Shown piece after piece: positions 20,201-28,323 of a DNA stretch of 64,000 nt. Made by a program: the position numbers and the translations under genes. Under the pieces are notes generated by a model that did not search any database, had not been told where the DNA came from, and worked only from the letters and a program-made list of their open reading frames with translations. Origin of the DNA: Mycobacterium kubicae (GTDB taxonomy: Bacteria; Actinomycetota; Actinomycetes; Mycobacteriales; Mycobacteriaceae); assembly GCF_015689175.1 (NCBI RefSeq), contig NZ_CP065047.1, positions 806,001-870,000 on the forward strand, given 5' to 3'. How positions within the stretch are numbered: the first letter of the stretch is position 1; each line of letters starts with the position of its first letter.

Positions 20201-21754
20201 GCGCCAGGCGGCGGCGAGGTCGGGCAGCAGCAGGTCGGCATACCAGGGTGGTGCGCTGGACTCCCCGTGCGGCAGCACACCGAGCGCCACGTCGGCCAGG
20301 GAAATCGCCTGTGCGGCAACAGAGGACAAGACGGCGACGGTACGCCCGGCGGACTTCAGATCGGTGACCGCGCGCGCCAGGGCGTCGTCGATGGATTGGT
20401 CGGAATCGGTGGTCACCGGCCGCACCTCGTCGAAGGCGGGGCGCAACTCGCCCAGCGAATCGACATCCACTGACACCAAGTCGGCTCCGCTGCGGTGTGC
20501 CTCGCCGACCACGGCGGAGGCCAACGGGTCGTGCGCGTAGCGGAAGAGCGCTTGCACCTGAGAGCCCGGTCCGCTGGGCGAGATCCCCGGCACCGGATGC
20601 CAACCCGGGCGCAGACCGCTTTTCTCCAGCACCAGCTGCGCGCGATTCCATGCCACCGACAACTCGGTTTCGTCGGCGCCCCGAATCCGGGCCACCCGCA
20701 GGCTGTCGGTGCACAGCACCCGGGGGTCGATGACAATGGCGTCCACCTTGTCCAGCCGGCGCAAGCCGTCGGGCCGCAACGGCAGCACCGCATGCCGATC
20801 GGCCAAGCCCTGGCCCAGCGCCGCCGCAAACGCCTCCGGGGTGGTCCGGCTGGCTCTCGGGGTGGCGACCAGTGCCGCGGTGGCGGCGGCGTTGAGGTCG
20901 CGGCTGCCGAGGCCGACCAGCCCGGCGCTGAGCGCCTGGATCAGTCCGAACCGATCGGCGTGGCGTTCGACGGTGCGCGCGGGGGGTGGCGACTGGGGGA
21001 ACGGCGCGACCGGCGCCTCGGCGTGACGGGCCAATTCGGGTTCGTGCCGGTGCCAGGCGCGGGCCTCGGCACGGGTTTCGGCGGCTTTGAGTGACTGCAT
21101 GACCAGACCCACCGACAGCGATGCGGGCGCCTGCGCGAGCGTCTCGGCGGCCGCGACGGCCAGGGTCAGCACCGTGTCCGTCGCCGGCCCGCCGATCCTG
21201 TCTTCGAGCAATCCACGCAGCCGCGGCTGGTAGTCCACGGCTGCGACCCCGGCCAGCACACTCACCGGCATTCGCGGCCACCGCAACGCTCGGCCGGTGA
21301 CGGCTAGTCCCAACCCCGCCGCGTTGGCGGCGACGGTCACCGCTCGGGTCGCCAGGACCACGCCGTCGGCCGGCAGGCTTGGTGCTGAGGCAGCCTCTTG
21401 TGTTGCGCCGCAACGCTTTTCCGCACGCTCCACCACGCGGCACAAGTCACGCAGCGACGTGTCGCGGTCGTCCAGGCCGACCACCACCCGCGAGAGCGGA
21501 TGATTCAAGACGGCCGACGTCACGCCGGGGTGGGCGCGCAGCGCCTCGAGAACGAGGTCCCCGAGTTGGTCCCCGTCGGGACCAGCGAGGCCACGCACCT
21601 CGACCCAGGCCCGATTCGGGCCGCGCCAGCAATGGCGGTTGAGCGTTTCGAGGGAGAGGTCGGCGGTGAGCGCCCGAACTCCTTCACGCAGTGGGATGGC
21701 GGCAATGTCCAGGCCGCCCTTGAGGGACCGTCTCAGCGATGTGGCAATGGTCAC
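17255..21754 (-). CDS. ctpH: Giant cation-transporting P-type ATPase CtpH-like
   Basis: Very long membrane ATPase, 1499 residues (a typical P-type ATPase is 700-1000). The C-terminal 850 residues are a complete pump. TGES is near 772-775 in the actuator domain, AAVPEGMP near 884-890 in the ion path, the phosphorylated DKTGTLSEN has Asp929, KGAPEVVL lies in the nucleotide domain, and MVGDGSNDAAAI forms the hinge. The N-terminal 600 residues look like a second, decayed ATPase: a heavy-metal-associated-like fold at about 45-115, hydrophobic segments, an IDP where DKTG would be (about 342), and a QAISLADVALGVLP segment. It probably exports a divalent cation; the ion is not determinable. GTG start, no strong ribosome site. 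Confidence 0.9.
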   Translation of the reverse strand: MTIATSLRRSLKGGLDIAAIPLREGVRALTADLSLETLNRHCWRGPNRAWVEVRGLAGPDGDQLGDLVLEALRAHPGVTSAVLNHPLSRVVVGLDDRDTSLRDLCRVVERAEKRCGATQEAASAPSLPADGVVLATRAVTVAANAAGLGLAVTGRALRWPRMPVSVLAGVAAVDYQPRLRGLLEDRIGGPATDTVLTLAVAAAETLAQAPASLSVGLVMQSLKAAETRAEARAWHRHEPELARHAEAPVAPFPQSPPPARTVERHADRFGLIQALSAGLVGLGSRDLNAAATAALVATPRASRTTPEAFAAALGQGLADRHAVLPLRPDGLRRLDKVDAIVIDPRVLCTDSLRVARIRGADETELSVAWNRAQLVLEKSGLRPGWHPVPGISPSGPGSQVQALFRYAHDPLASAVVGEAHRSGADLVSVDVDSLGELRPAFDEVRPVTTDSDQSIDDALARAVTDLKSAGRTVAVLSSVAAQAISLADVALGVLPHGESSAPPWYADLLLPDLAAAWRVLLALPAARAARRRGVEISGGASALGTLLMLPGVRGRGPGPVTTGAAAGMLSGYSLARKVVGTPTPRPAAFHEWHAMSVEQVRKVLPSPPEQQPRTRQRATLAGRAVAGGVGTARRGVELTAPPVQAVGKLFAAVRAELSDPLTPMLALGATASAVLGSPVDAVMVGSVLTGNSILAATQRLRAESRLNRLLAQQIPPARKVVAGADGQREYVEIVAEQLQPGDVIEVRTHEVVPADARVMEEVDVEVDESALTGESLSVTKQVEATPGADLADRRCMLYAGTTLVAGTAVAVVTAVGADTQERRAADLVSGDASTVGLQHQLSQLTNQAWPISMTGGALVTGLGLLRRQGLRQAVASGIAVTVAAVPEGMPLVATLAQQASARRLSQCGALVRIPRSVEALGRVDMVCFDKTGTLSENRLRVTRVQPAPGQPSEEVLRCAAHAAPPSNGGPQIHATDVAIVEAAEANGSGPDTEPAAHLPFRSGRSFSASVTGTQLTVKGAPEVVLPACGQTSSQLAATVHELAADGLRVIAVAQRRLDDEQAQAVLDDPDGIADFCDEGLTLVGFLGLSDTPRATAADLLADLRTHHLDVRLITGDHPVTAAAIARELGMSVDVDQIISGAEWDALSRKDQEKAVAERMIFARMTPENKVQIVQTLERSGRVCAMVGDGSNDAAAIRAATVGIGVVAHGSDPAQVAADMVLVDGRIESLLPSILEGRQLWQRVQAAVSVLLGGNAGEVAFAIIGSAVTGVSPLNTRQLLLVNMLTDALPAAALAVSKPRDPADSGARGPDERALWRAVGVRGATTAAAATAAWTMAGVTGFPRRASTVALVALVSAQLGQTLLDSRDWLVVFTAAGSLAAMGTLISIPLISQLLGCTPIGPVGWAQALGSAAAATVAVAVLNRVLESRDQSNRQPAELGTPPMQEGPQHDEVPDRTSQCPPPQRATTGRKAPATARTAKRQTTKLAGRPGRRSSTYTRR

Positions 21755-21774
21755 CGGGCGTTCAACGCTCGGCG

Positions 21775-22218
21775 CTAGTTGGTGCTGCGCAGTTCGCTTG
21801 CGCCCGCCCGGCGGCCGGGCGTCTTCTTGGCTGCCTTGCGAGGCGCCTTCTTCGGCGCGGCCTGCTCGGGCTCACCCGCGTCGGGTACCGGGCTCAGCGT
21901 CGCCTTCGTGGGCGCCCCGCCGTTCTCGCTGGTTTGGTTGAGGCGGCGCAACAGCAAGGCGCCACCGCCGACGGCCAACAGGATCGGCCACTCGACCAGA
22001 CCGGCGGCGCCGATCGCGCCGATCGCCAATGCCGCTGCGGGCGTTGACTTGCTACCGGTGCTGATGCCGCGCTGGACGCCGTCTGCGGCTCCCTTGACGC
22101 CACCCACGACACCGTTGACCGCCGCGCCGCCGACAGCGCCCGCGGCCGTCGTGGTGGCCGTCGCGGCCCGACTCACCGTTCGACCGACATTGCGGACGGC
22201 TCCGCCGATGACACTCAT
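21775..22218 (-). CDS. Membrane protein with histone-like basic tail, Rv0426c-like
   Basis: 147-residue protein, the length I recall for Rv0426c. The N-terminal half is Ala/Gly/Thr-rich and amphipathic (GAVGGAAVNGVVGGVKGAADGV). It is followed by a hydrophobic stretch AALAIGAIGAAGLVEWPILLAVGGGALLL and a cytoplasmic tail rich in Lys, Ala and Pro (AAPKKAPRKAAKKTPGRRAG). The tail resembles mycobacterial histone-like tails and could bind nucleic acid or phosphate-rich surfaces. It lies 20 bases before ctpH on the same strand and probably shares its mRNA. Function unknown. Confidence 0.8.
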   Translation of the reverse strand: MSVIGGAVRNVGRTVSRAATATTTAAGAVGGAAVNGVVGGVKGAADGVQRGISTGSKSTPAAALAIGAIGAAGLVEWPILLAVGGGALLLRRLNQTSENGGAPTKATLSPVPDAGEPEQAAPKKAPRKAAKKTPGRRAGASELRSTN

Positions 22219-22421
22219 GATGACTCCCTGGTCTCGACCGCTTTGCGTAAGAACCTTGGTGGTACCGCGTGTATACCCGTTGAACGCACGGTTAATAGCG
22301 GCGAAACGGTTCTCGTTCTCAGCATCTGTACGAGCCAGCCTGCCACGTTACAAACGCGCGGACAACGACCAAGTTGGGCAGACGGCGCTCTCCGCTGGCG
22401 CAAACGGAACGGATACCGAAC

Positions 22422-23243
22422 TCACACGACGTTCACATCAACGACGACCGGCGCGTGATCACTCGGCGCCTTGCCTTTGCGTTCCTCGCGGTCGATGCGC
22501 GCGTCGACGACGCGGGCGGCCAGCGCAGGTGAGGCCAGGACGAAGTCGATGCGCATGCCTTGGCGTTTCTGAAACCGCAAGCGGGTGTAATCCCAGTAGG
22601 TGTAGACGCCTGGTCCGGGAGCGAAAGGCCGTACCACGTCCGCGAATTGAGCATCGACGATGGCATTGAACGCCTTGCGTTCCGGCTCGGAGACGTGGGT
22701 GGAGCCGCGGTAGAACTCCGGGCTCCAGACGTCTTCGTCGGTCGGTGCGATGTTCCAGTCCCCAACCAGCGCTATCGGGGCGTTCGGGTCGTCTTGCAGC
22801 CAGCCTGCGGCCGTATCACGCAGAGCCGCAAGCCATTTGAGTTTGTAGGTGTAATGCGGGTCGTCGAGCGTGCGACCGTTGGGCACGTAGAGACTCCACA
22901 CCCGTACCCCGCCGCAGGTGGCGCCCAGCGCCCGGGCTTCCGCGGTGGCGGCCACCTCGGGTTTGCTGCTCCAGGTCGGTTGGCCTTCGAAGCCGATCTG
23001 CACATCGTCCAGCCCGACGCGTGAGGCGATCGCCACGCCGTTCCACTGGTTGAAGCCGACGTGGGCGACTTCGTAACCCAGCTCGAACAGCGGCAGGCTG
23101 GGGAACTGGGTGTCCGAGCACTTGGTCTCTTGCATGGCCAGCACGTCGATCTCCGCGCGGGTCAGCCAGTCCAGCACGCGATCCAGCCGGGTGCGAATCG
23201 AATTCACATTCCAGGTGGCCAGCCGCAGGACGCCGTCGGGCAT
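22422..23243 (-). CDS. xthA: Exodeoxyribonuclease III / AP endonuclease XthA
   Basis: Base-excision repair enzyme that cuts DNA at abasic sites and trims 3' ends; 273 residues. All metal and catalytic blocks of the ExoIII family are present: RLATWNVNSI with the metal Asn, MQETK with the metal Glu, SLYVPNG with the catalytic Tyr, GDWNIAPTDEDV with Asp and Asn, RIDFVLAS, and the final SDHAPV with the catalytic His. It is on the minus strand, nine bases downstream of the acetyltransferase gene, the order seen in M. tuberculosis (Rv0427c). Confidence 0.95.
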   Translation of the reverse strand: MPDGVLRLATWNVNSIRTRLDRVLDWLTRAEIDVLAMQETKCSDTQFPSLPLFELGYEVAHVGFNQWNGVAIASRVGLDDVQIGFEGQPTWSSKPEVAATAEARALGATCGGVRVWSLYVPNGRTLDDPHYTYKLKWLAALRDTAAGWLQDDPNAPIALVGDWNIAPTDEDVWSPEFYRGSTHVSEPERKAFNAIVDAQFADVVRPFAPGPGVYTYWDYTRLRFQKRQGMRIDFVLASPALAARVVDARIDREERKGKAPSDHAPVVVDVNVV

Positions 23244-23252
23244 GGCTAGAGG

Positions 23253-23999
23253 CTATCGGGATGCCGGCACGGCGAAGTAGCGGCTGCGGTGGTGCAGGGT
23301 GAAACCCAGCTCCTCGGCCAGGGCGATGTCGTCTGGCTGGTGCGCCCGCACAACGGCACGGGTGGCGCCGTGCCCGGCGCCCGAAGCGAGCGGGGCTGCG
23401 CCGTGGTTGCGCAGACTGATCGTGGACAGGCCCAGCCATCGGGTGCCGTCGGGTGCGGTCGTCACCGCCGGCTCACCGTCCGCGGTCGGCGTCTGCGGCG
23501 TGACGCTCGACAGCTCGCGCACCATGACCAGGTCGGTCCGCTCGTAGACCAGTCCGGCCGGTGGGGTGAGTAGGCGCTCCGGAATCGCCAGTCGCGGTGG
23601 CAGGTCGCGCCGCCGGTACCAGTCGACGATGCCGGGAAGGGTACCGGCGTGGGCGGCGCGGTCCAGCGGCACAGCAGAATTCAGCATGGGGTCGACGTCG
23701 GTTCCCGCCCGTAGCAACCAGCCATCCAGCCACTCCCGGTCCAGGCCGGGGATGGCTGCGGCGGCGGCGTGCTCGAGGTTGCGGATGTCGGCGGTGCGCA
23801 CCACGGTGTCGGTGAGCACCCGCAGCGCCACCACGTCCGACGGACTACACGAGACGATCGCACCGCTTTTCGTCTGGACCTGGACCACCGGCTCGACGGC
23901 CAACAGCTGACCCACCGCGTCGGTCAGCGGTGGCGCCGACCCGAGGGGCCGGCGGTAGCGAACCGTCACCCGGGTGCCCAGGCTCGGCCACGAAACCAT
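23253..23999 (-). CDS. GNAT-like acetyltransferase, shortened (Rv0428c homologue)
   Basis: 248 residues, starting at ATG 23999 where it shares one base with the def stop. The N-terminal half (VSWPSLGTRVTVRYRR, then VVALRVLTDTVVRTADIRNLEHAAAAAIPG, and WLDGWLLRAG) matches the mycobacterial family. The C-terminal GNAT half is compressed. After DGTRWLGLSTISLRNHG it passes quickly through LASGAGHGATRAVVRAHQ to ALAEELGFTLHHRSRYF. As I recall the H37Rv protein is about 302 residues, so some 50 residues are missing, including part of the region expected to hold the acetyl-CoA loop (R/Q-x-x-G-x-G/A), which I cannot find. Activity is doubtful. Confidence 0.78.
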   Translation of the reverse strand: MVSWPSLGTRVTVRYRRPLGSAPPLTDAVGQLLAVEPVVQVQTKSGAIVSCSPSDVVALRVLTDTVVRTADIRNLEHAAAAAIPGLDREWLDGWLLRAGTDVDPMLNSAVPLDRAAHAGTLPGIVDWYRRRDLPPRLAIPERLLTPPAGLVYERTDLVMVRELSSVTPQTPTADGEPAVTTAPDGTRWLGLSTISLRNHGAAPLASGAGHGATRAVVRAHQPDDIALAEELGFTLHHRSRYFAVPASR

Positions 24000-24595
24000 C
24001 AGTGACCGAACGGGTCGGGTCCCTCGCCGGGCAGCCACGACAGGCCGGGCACGCCCCAGCCGTGCGACTTGACCGCGCGTTTTGCGGCGCGGGCGTGCCG
24101 GCCGATCAGGCGGTCCAGGTAGAGGAATCCGTCCAGGTGCCCCGTCTCGTGCTGCAGCATCCGCGCGAACAGTCCGGTGCCTTCGATCGAGACCGGCTTA
24201 CCCTCGGCGTCGAGCCCGGTGACGCGTGCCCAGTCGGCACGGCCGGTGGGGAACGATTCGCCCGGCACCGACAGGCAACCTTCATCGTCGTCGTGGCCAG
24301 CGGCCGGCATCGTCTCGGGAATTTCGGAGGTCTCCAAGACCGGGTTGACGACGACGCCGCGGCGGCGGTCGGTCAGTCCGCGGTCGTCGGCACAGTCGTA
24401 GACGAAGACGCGCAGCCCCACCCCGATCTGGTTGGCGGCCAGTCCAACGCCGTGGGCGGCGTCCATCGTGTCGTACATATCGGTGATCAGTTCTGCCAGA
24501 TCGGCGGGCAGTGATCCGTCCGCGCCGACCGGGATCGGCGTCGTCGGAGTGCGTAGTACGGGATCTCCCACAATCCGGATCGGAACCACTGCCAT
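23999..24595 (-). CDS. def: Peptide deformylase
   Basis: Metalloenzyme that removes the formyl group from nascent proteins; 198 residues. The three family motifs are visible: [23 protein letters not shown] with the metal Cys, and QHETGHLDG with two metal His and the catalytic Glu. The mycobacterial variant HETGH replaces the common HExxH spelling HELDH. The ATG at 24595 starts the [15 protein letters not shown] leader typical of the family. It heads a minus-strand run def - GNAT - xthA with tight spacing. Confidence 0.95.
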   Translation of the reverse strand: MAVVPIRIVGDPVLRTPTTPIPVGADGSLPADLAELITDMYDTMDAAHGVGLAANQIGVGLRVFVYDCADDRGLTDRRRGVVVNPVLETSEIPETMPAAGHDDDEGCLSVPGESFPTGRADWARVTGLDAEGKPVSIEGTGLFARMLQHETGHLDGFLYLDRLIGRHARAAKRAVKSHGWGVPGLSWLPGEGPDPFGH

Positions 24596-24790
24596 GGTCG
24601 GCTAGCTTATGCGGGCCGCGCGGTGGCGCCGGGGGGAGGCGGGGCAATCCAAGCGACTCGGCCGACTCGCGGGTCTGCATTACAGCTTGAGGGTTCGCGG
24701 CGTGGTTCAATAATCGCCGAACCAAGCCCACAGATAGTCAAGTCATAAGAGCAGTTTGGGAATTCGCCGGAAGGGTCCAGGGGAAGCGAT

Positions 24791-25099
24791 ATGGACAGCG
24801 CGATGGCGCGGGCAAGTCGGTCGGGGGAAGACTCGGACATCGCTGATGGGCTGACACGACGCGAGCACGACATCTTGGCGTTCGAGCGGCAGTGGTGGAA
24901 GTTCGCCGGTGTCAAGGAAGATGCGATCAAAGAGCTGTTCTCGATGTCGGCGACGCGTTACTACCAAGTCCTCAATGCGCTCGTCGATCGGCCCGAGGCG
25001 CTGGCTGCCGACCCGATGCTGGTGAAGCGGCTGCGACGGCTGCGCGCCAGTCGCCAGAAGGCGCGCGCGGCGCGCCGCCTTGGCTTCGAGGTGACCTGA
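24791..25099 (+). CDS. DUF3263 protein, Rv0430-like
   Basis: 102-residue conserved actinobacterial protein. The DUF3263 domain spans TRREHDILAFERQWWKFAGVKEDAIKELFSMSATRYYQVLNALVDR; its helical pattern resembles a winged or homeodomain-like helix-turn-helix with SATRYYQVLN as the recognition helix. The C-terminal helix is strongly basic (RLRRLRASRQKARAARRLG), consistent with DNA binding. It is divergent from def and is followed by a LytR_C gene, as in H37Rv. The function is not established beyond this likely DNA-binding role. Confidence 0.88.
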   Translation: MDSAMARASRSGEDSDIADGLTRREHDILAFERQWWKFAGVKEDAIKELFSMSATRYYQVLNALVDRPEALAADPMLVKRLRRLRASRQKARAARRLGFEVT

Positions 25100-25133
25100 C
25101 GCCTCCCGTTGCCGGCTGGCTACAGTGGGCTCG

Positions 25134-25601
25134 ATGAACGAGCGCGTACCCGACTCCACGGGACTTCCACTCCGGGCCATGGTGATGGTGCTGTTGTTCC
25201 TCGGCGTCATCTTCCTGCTGCTCGGCTGGCAAGCTCTGGGCTCGTCGGGGAAGTCCGACGATGACAGCTCGCCGGTCTCGAGCGCGACCACCACGGCGGC
25301 GACGGCGACGAGCGCGAAGCCGGCCGCCAATCAGGCCGAGGTGCGCGTCTACAACATCTCTTCCAAAGAGGGCGTGGCCGCCCGGACCGGCGACGAGCTG
25401 AAGGCGGCCGGTTTCAAGGTCACCGACGTCACCAACCTCACCGTTGCCGACGTCACGGCCACCACGGTGTACTACACCGACGCCGACGGAGAGAAAGCCA
25501 CCGCCGATGCGGTAGGCCAGAAGCTGGGCGCGCCCGTCGAACGGCGCATAGCCGCGCTCGCCGACCAGCCGGCCGGGGTCATCGTGCTGGTGGCGGGCTG
25601 A
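25134..25601 (+). CDS. virR: LytR_C-domain membrane protein, VirR-like (Rv0431 homologue)
   Basis: 155-residue protein with one N-terminal membrane anchor (AMVMVLLFLGVIFLLLGWQAL), a Ser/Thr/Ala-rich linker, and an exported LytR_C domain (EVRVYNISSKEGVAARTGDELKAAGF to AGVIVLVAG). The M. tuberculosis homologue Rv0431, named VirR, affects the cell wall and release of extracellular vesicles. Position between a DUF3263 gene and sodC and domain order both match. It starts 34 bases after the DUF3263 stop and probably shares its mRNA. Confidence 0.85.
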   Translation: MNERVPDSTGLPLRAMVMVLLFLGVIFLLLGWQALGSSGKSDDDSSPVSSATTTAATATSAKPAANQAEVRVYNISSKEGVAARTGDELKAAGFKVTDVTNLTVADVTATTVYYTDADGEKATADAVGQKLGAPVERRIAALADQPAGVIVLVAG

Positions 25602-25624
25602 GCTCTCGTCTTGGTCGGCCCCCG

Positions 25625-25722
25625 TCGAGTGTGAATGGCCGGCTTCGCGAGTGAGTCCAGGGCGAGGATTAGCCGAGATCGTCGCCGTCGACGCTCACTC
25701 AAAGCCGTGGGCGCACACTCGA
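25625..25722. repeat. Nested inverted repeat between virR-like gene and sodC
   Basis: TCGAGTGTG (25625-25633) pairs with CACACTCGA (25714-25722), a perfect 9-base outer stem. Inside it GAGTGAG (near 25649-25655) pairs with CTCACTC (near 25694-25700). The unit ends 26 bases before the sodC start. It resembles the short palindromic intergenic repeats scattered in mycobacterial genomes and may act as a terminator for the upstream pair. Confidence 0.6.
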
Positions 25723-25748
25723 TGACGCGATCAGGTTAGGCTCTCGCT

Positions 25749-26507
25749 ATGCCTATGCCCGCCGGTCACCGCACTTTCGTCGCCGCCTTGTCCGCGGCTG
25801 CCAGCGTCGCGCTGTTCAGCGCGTGCACGTCGCCCCAGCATCCCGCGACCTCACCGGGGAGCACGCCGCCGGTCTGGACCGGGTCGCCCGCGCCGTCGGG
25901 CGCCGGCTCCGGGCATGAGGGCGGCGGTCATCACGACGGCGGCCAGCCGGCCGGGCAGGCCGACGGCCAGGGCAACGGTGGGGGTAACGGTCAAACGCTC
26001 ACCACTCGACTCAACGGGCCCAACGGCACCGAGGTCGCGACGGCGAAATTCGAGTTTGCCAACGGCTACGCGACCGTCACGATCACGACCAGCGGTCCCG
26101 GCAAGCTGTCGCCCGGTTTCCACGGCGTGCACATCCATCAGATCGGCAAGTGTGAACCGAACTCCGTCGCACCCACCGGTGGTGCACCCGGCGACTTCCT
26201 GTCGGCCGGCGGTCACTTCCACGGCGGTGGGCATGGTGCCGGGCAGGCCGGCGGTGACCTGACCTCCCTGCAGGTTCGCGGGGACGGGACCGGCATGCTG
26301 GTCACCACCACCGACGCGTTCACCATGGACGACCTGACCAACGGCCAGAAGACGGCCATCATCATCCACGCGGGTGCGGACAACTTCGCCAACATTCCGT
26401 CGGATCGCTACAACCAGGCCAACGGGACGCCTGGCCCCGACGAGACGACGATGACCACCGGTGACGCCGGCAAGCGGGTGGCGTGCGGTGTCAACGGATC
26501 GGGGTAA
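25749..26507 (+). CDS. sodC: Cu/Zn superoxide dismutase lipoprotein SodC
   Basis: Surface-anchored enzyme that dismutates superoxide, 252 residues. The lipobox ALFSAC puts the lipid on Cys26. A linker follows with a His-rich patch ([11 protein letters not shown]) that could collect metal. The copper site is [11 protein letters not shown], continued by [10 protein letters not shown]. The zinc and loop region is [22 protein letters not shown] and the terminal RVACGVN supply the structural disulfide. Mycobacterial SodC proteins are known to lack some canonical zinc ligands, and the SPSDRY-type loop here fits that. Its end overlaps the next gene by 20 bases. Confidence 0.93.
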   Translation: MPMPAGHRTFVAALSAAASVALFSACTSPQHPATSPGSTPPVWTGSPAPSGAGSGHEGGGHHDGGQPAGQADGQGNGGGNGQTLTTRLNGPNGTEVATAKFEFANGYATVTITTSGPGKLSPGFHGVHIHQIGKCEPNSVAPTGGAPGDFLSAGGHFHGGGHGAGQAGGDLTSLQVRGDGTGMLVTTTDAFTMDDLTNGQKTAIIIHAGADNFANIPSDRYNQANGTPGPDETTMTTGDAGKRVACGVNGSG

Positions 26508-27651
26508 GGGTCCGGTTGGCTCACCCGATACCCGGGCCGGCGCGCGTATCGACTTCGCCCGTTCACCCCGGCCCACGGTCGGGGTGGAATGGGAGTTCGC
26601 GCTCGTCGACGCGCAGACTCGTGACCTGAGCAACGAAGCCACCGCGGTGATCGCCGAAATCGGCGAAAACCCGCGCGTGCACAAGGAGTTGCTACGCAAC
26701 ACCGTCGAAGTGGTCACCGGGGTCTGCGCCTCCGCGCCCGAAGCGATGGAGGACTTGCGTCAAACGTTGGGACCGGCGCGGCGGATCGTCCGCGACCGCG
26801 GCATGGAACTGTTCTGCGCCGGCACCCACCCGTTCGCGCAGTGGTCCACCCAAAAGCTCACCGACGCACCGCGGTACGCCGAGCTGATCAAACGCACGCA
26901 GTGGTGGGGCCGGCAGATGCTCATCTGGGGCGTGCACGTGCACGTCGGCATTTCGTCGGCCAACAAAGTCATGCCGATCATGTCGTCGTTGCTGAACGCC
27001 TACCCGCACCTGCTGGCGCTCTCGGCGTCCTCACCGTGGTGGGGCGGGGAAGACACCGGCTACGCCAGCAACCGGGCCATGATGTTTCAGCAGCTGCCCA
27101 CCGCCGGGTTGCCGTTCCAGTTCCAAACCTGGTCGGAATTCGAAGGTTTCGTGCACGACCAGAAGAAGACCGGCATCATCGACCACATCGACGAAGTTCG
27201 TTGGGACATCAGGCCGTCACCGCATCTGGGCACCCTGGAGGTGCGGGTCTGTGACGGTGTGTCCAACCTGCGGGAGCTGGGCGCACTGGTCGCCCTGACG
27301 CACTGCCTGATCGTGGACCTGGACCGCCGGCTGGACGCCGGGGAGAAGCTGCCGACCATGCCGCCGTGGCATGTTCAGGAGAACAAGTGGCGCGCCGCTC
27401 GCTACGGCCTGGACGCGGTGATCATCCTTGACGCCGACAGCAACGAGCGGTTGGTCACCGACGACCTGGACGACGTGCTGACCCGCCTACAGCCCGTCGC
27501 GAAGTCGCTGGATTGCGTGGACGAGTTGGCCGCGGTAGCCGAAATTCCGCGCGTGGGAGGCTCCTATCAACGGCAGCGGCGGGTGGCCGAGGAGCACGAC
27601 GGCGACCTGCGCGCGGTGGTCGACGCGCTGGTCGCCGAGCTGGTGATCTAG
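26488..27651 (+). CDS. Carboxylate-amine ligase, YbdK/GCS2 family (Rv0433-like)
   Basis: ATP-dependent ligase of the glutamate-cysteine ligase 2 family, about 387 residues from GTG 26488. Family blocks are [54 protein letters not shown], and [14 protein letters not shown]. YbdK-type enzymes show weak gamma-glutamyl-cysteine synthesis; the true substrate in mycobacteria is not settled. The start is uncertain because no ATG lies near the conserved region; GTG 26488 overlaps sodC by 20 bases, which implies coupling. The next gene begins two bases after its stop. Confidence 0.87.
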   Translation: MSTDRGKGPVGSPDTRAGARIDFARSPRPTVGVEWEFALVDAQTRDLSNEATAVIAEIGENPRVHKELLRNTVEVVTGVCASAPEAMEDLRQTLGPARRIVRDRGMELFCAGTHPFAQWSTQKLTDAPRYAELIKRTQWWGRQMLIWGVHVHVGISSANKVMPIMSSLLNAYPHLLALSASSPWWGGEDTGYASNRAMMFQQLPTAGLPFQFQTWSEFEGFVHDQKKTGIIDHIDEVRWDIRPSPHLGTLEVRVCDGVSNLRELGALVALTHCLIVDLDRRLDAGEKLPTMPPWHVQENKWRAARYGLDAVIILDADSNERLVTDDLDDVLTRLQPVAKSLDCVDELAAVAEIPRVGGSYQRQRRVAEEHDGDLRAVVDALVAELVI

Positions 27652-27653
27652 CC

Positions 27654-28313
27654 GTGCTGCCCGTCGAACCTGACGAACCGGTCGAGCTGGCGATGTTCCC
27701 GCTGGAATCGGTGTTGCTGCCCGGCGACGATCTTCCGCTGCGGATCTTCGAGCCGCGCTATACCGCGCTGGTCCGGGACTGCCTGGACAGCGATGATCCG
27801 CGTTTCGGCGTGGTGCTGATCTCGCGCGGCCGTGAAGTCGGCGGCGGTGAGGGCCGCTGCGAGGTCGGCGCCCTGGCCAAGATCGCCGAGTGCATCGATG
27901 CCGGCGCCGGCCGGTACGTGCTGAGCTGCCGGGTGGGGGAACGGATCCGGGTGCGCGACTGGTTGCCCGACGACCCCTATCCGCGAGCCGCCGTGTGGGC
28001 CTGGCCGGACGAACGCGGAACGTCACCGGTGACCGGTGCCCAGCTGCGCGACGTCGAAGACCGGGTGCTGGCCTTGTTCGAGCGGATCGCGGACGTCCGC
28101 GGTGTCGAGTTGCCGCCGCGTGAGGTCCTGCTCGGTGAGCCGCCGCCGGGTGATGCGGGAAAGTGGCTGTACGCGTTGGCATCTCGCGTTCCGATGGGGC
28201 CCGCCGACCGGTATGCCGTGCTGGCCGCGCCGTCGGCCGCCGACCGGCTGGTCGCATTGCTCGAGGCGGTGGACTCGGTGACGGCGATGGTGGAGTTCGA
28301 GCTGTCGGACTAG
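27654..28313 (+). CDS. Lon N-terminal-domain (LON_substr_bdg) protein, Rv0434-like
   Basis: 219-residue stand-alone Lon substrate-binding domain with no ATPase or protease part. It opens with VELAMFPLESVLLPGDDLPLRIFEPRYTALV, the usual start of the Lon-N fold, then FGVVLISRGREVGGG and VGALAKIAECIDAG. The C-terminal helices run through LPPREVLLGEPPPGDAGKWLYALA. Family members elsewhere act as adaptors or E3-like modules, but no partner is known here. GTG 27654 lies two bases after the previous stop, so it is in the sodC-ligase unit. It is convergent with the AAA ATPase gene. Confidence 0.88.
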   Translation: MLPVEPDEPVELAMFPLESVLLPGDDLPLRIFEPRYTALVRDCLDSDDPRFGVVLISRGREVGGGEGRCEVGALAKIAECIDAGAGRYVLSCRVGERIRVRDWLPDDPYPRAAVWAWPDERGTSPVTGAQLRDVEDRVLALFERIADVRGVELPPREVLLGEPPPGDAGKWLYALASRVPMGPADRYAVLAAPSAADRLVALLEAVDSVTAMVEFELSD

Positions 28314-28323
28314 CTGACCGACG

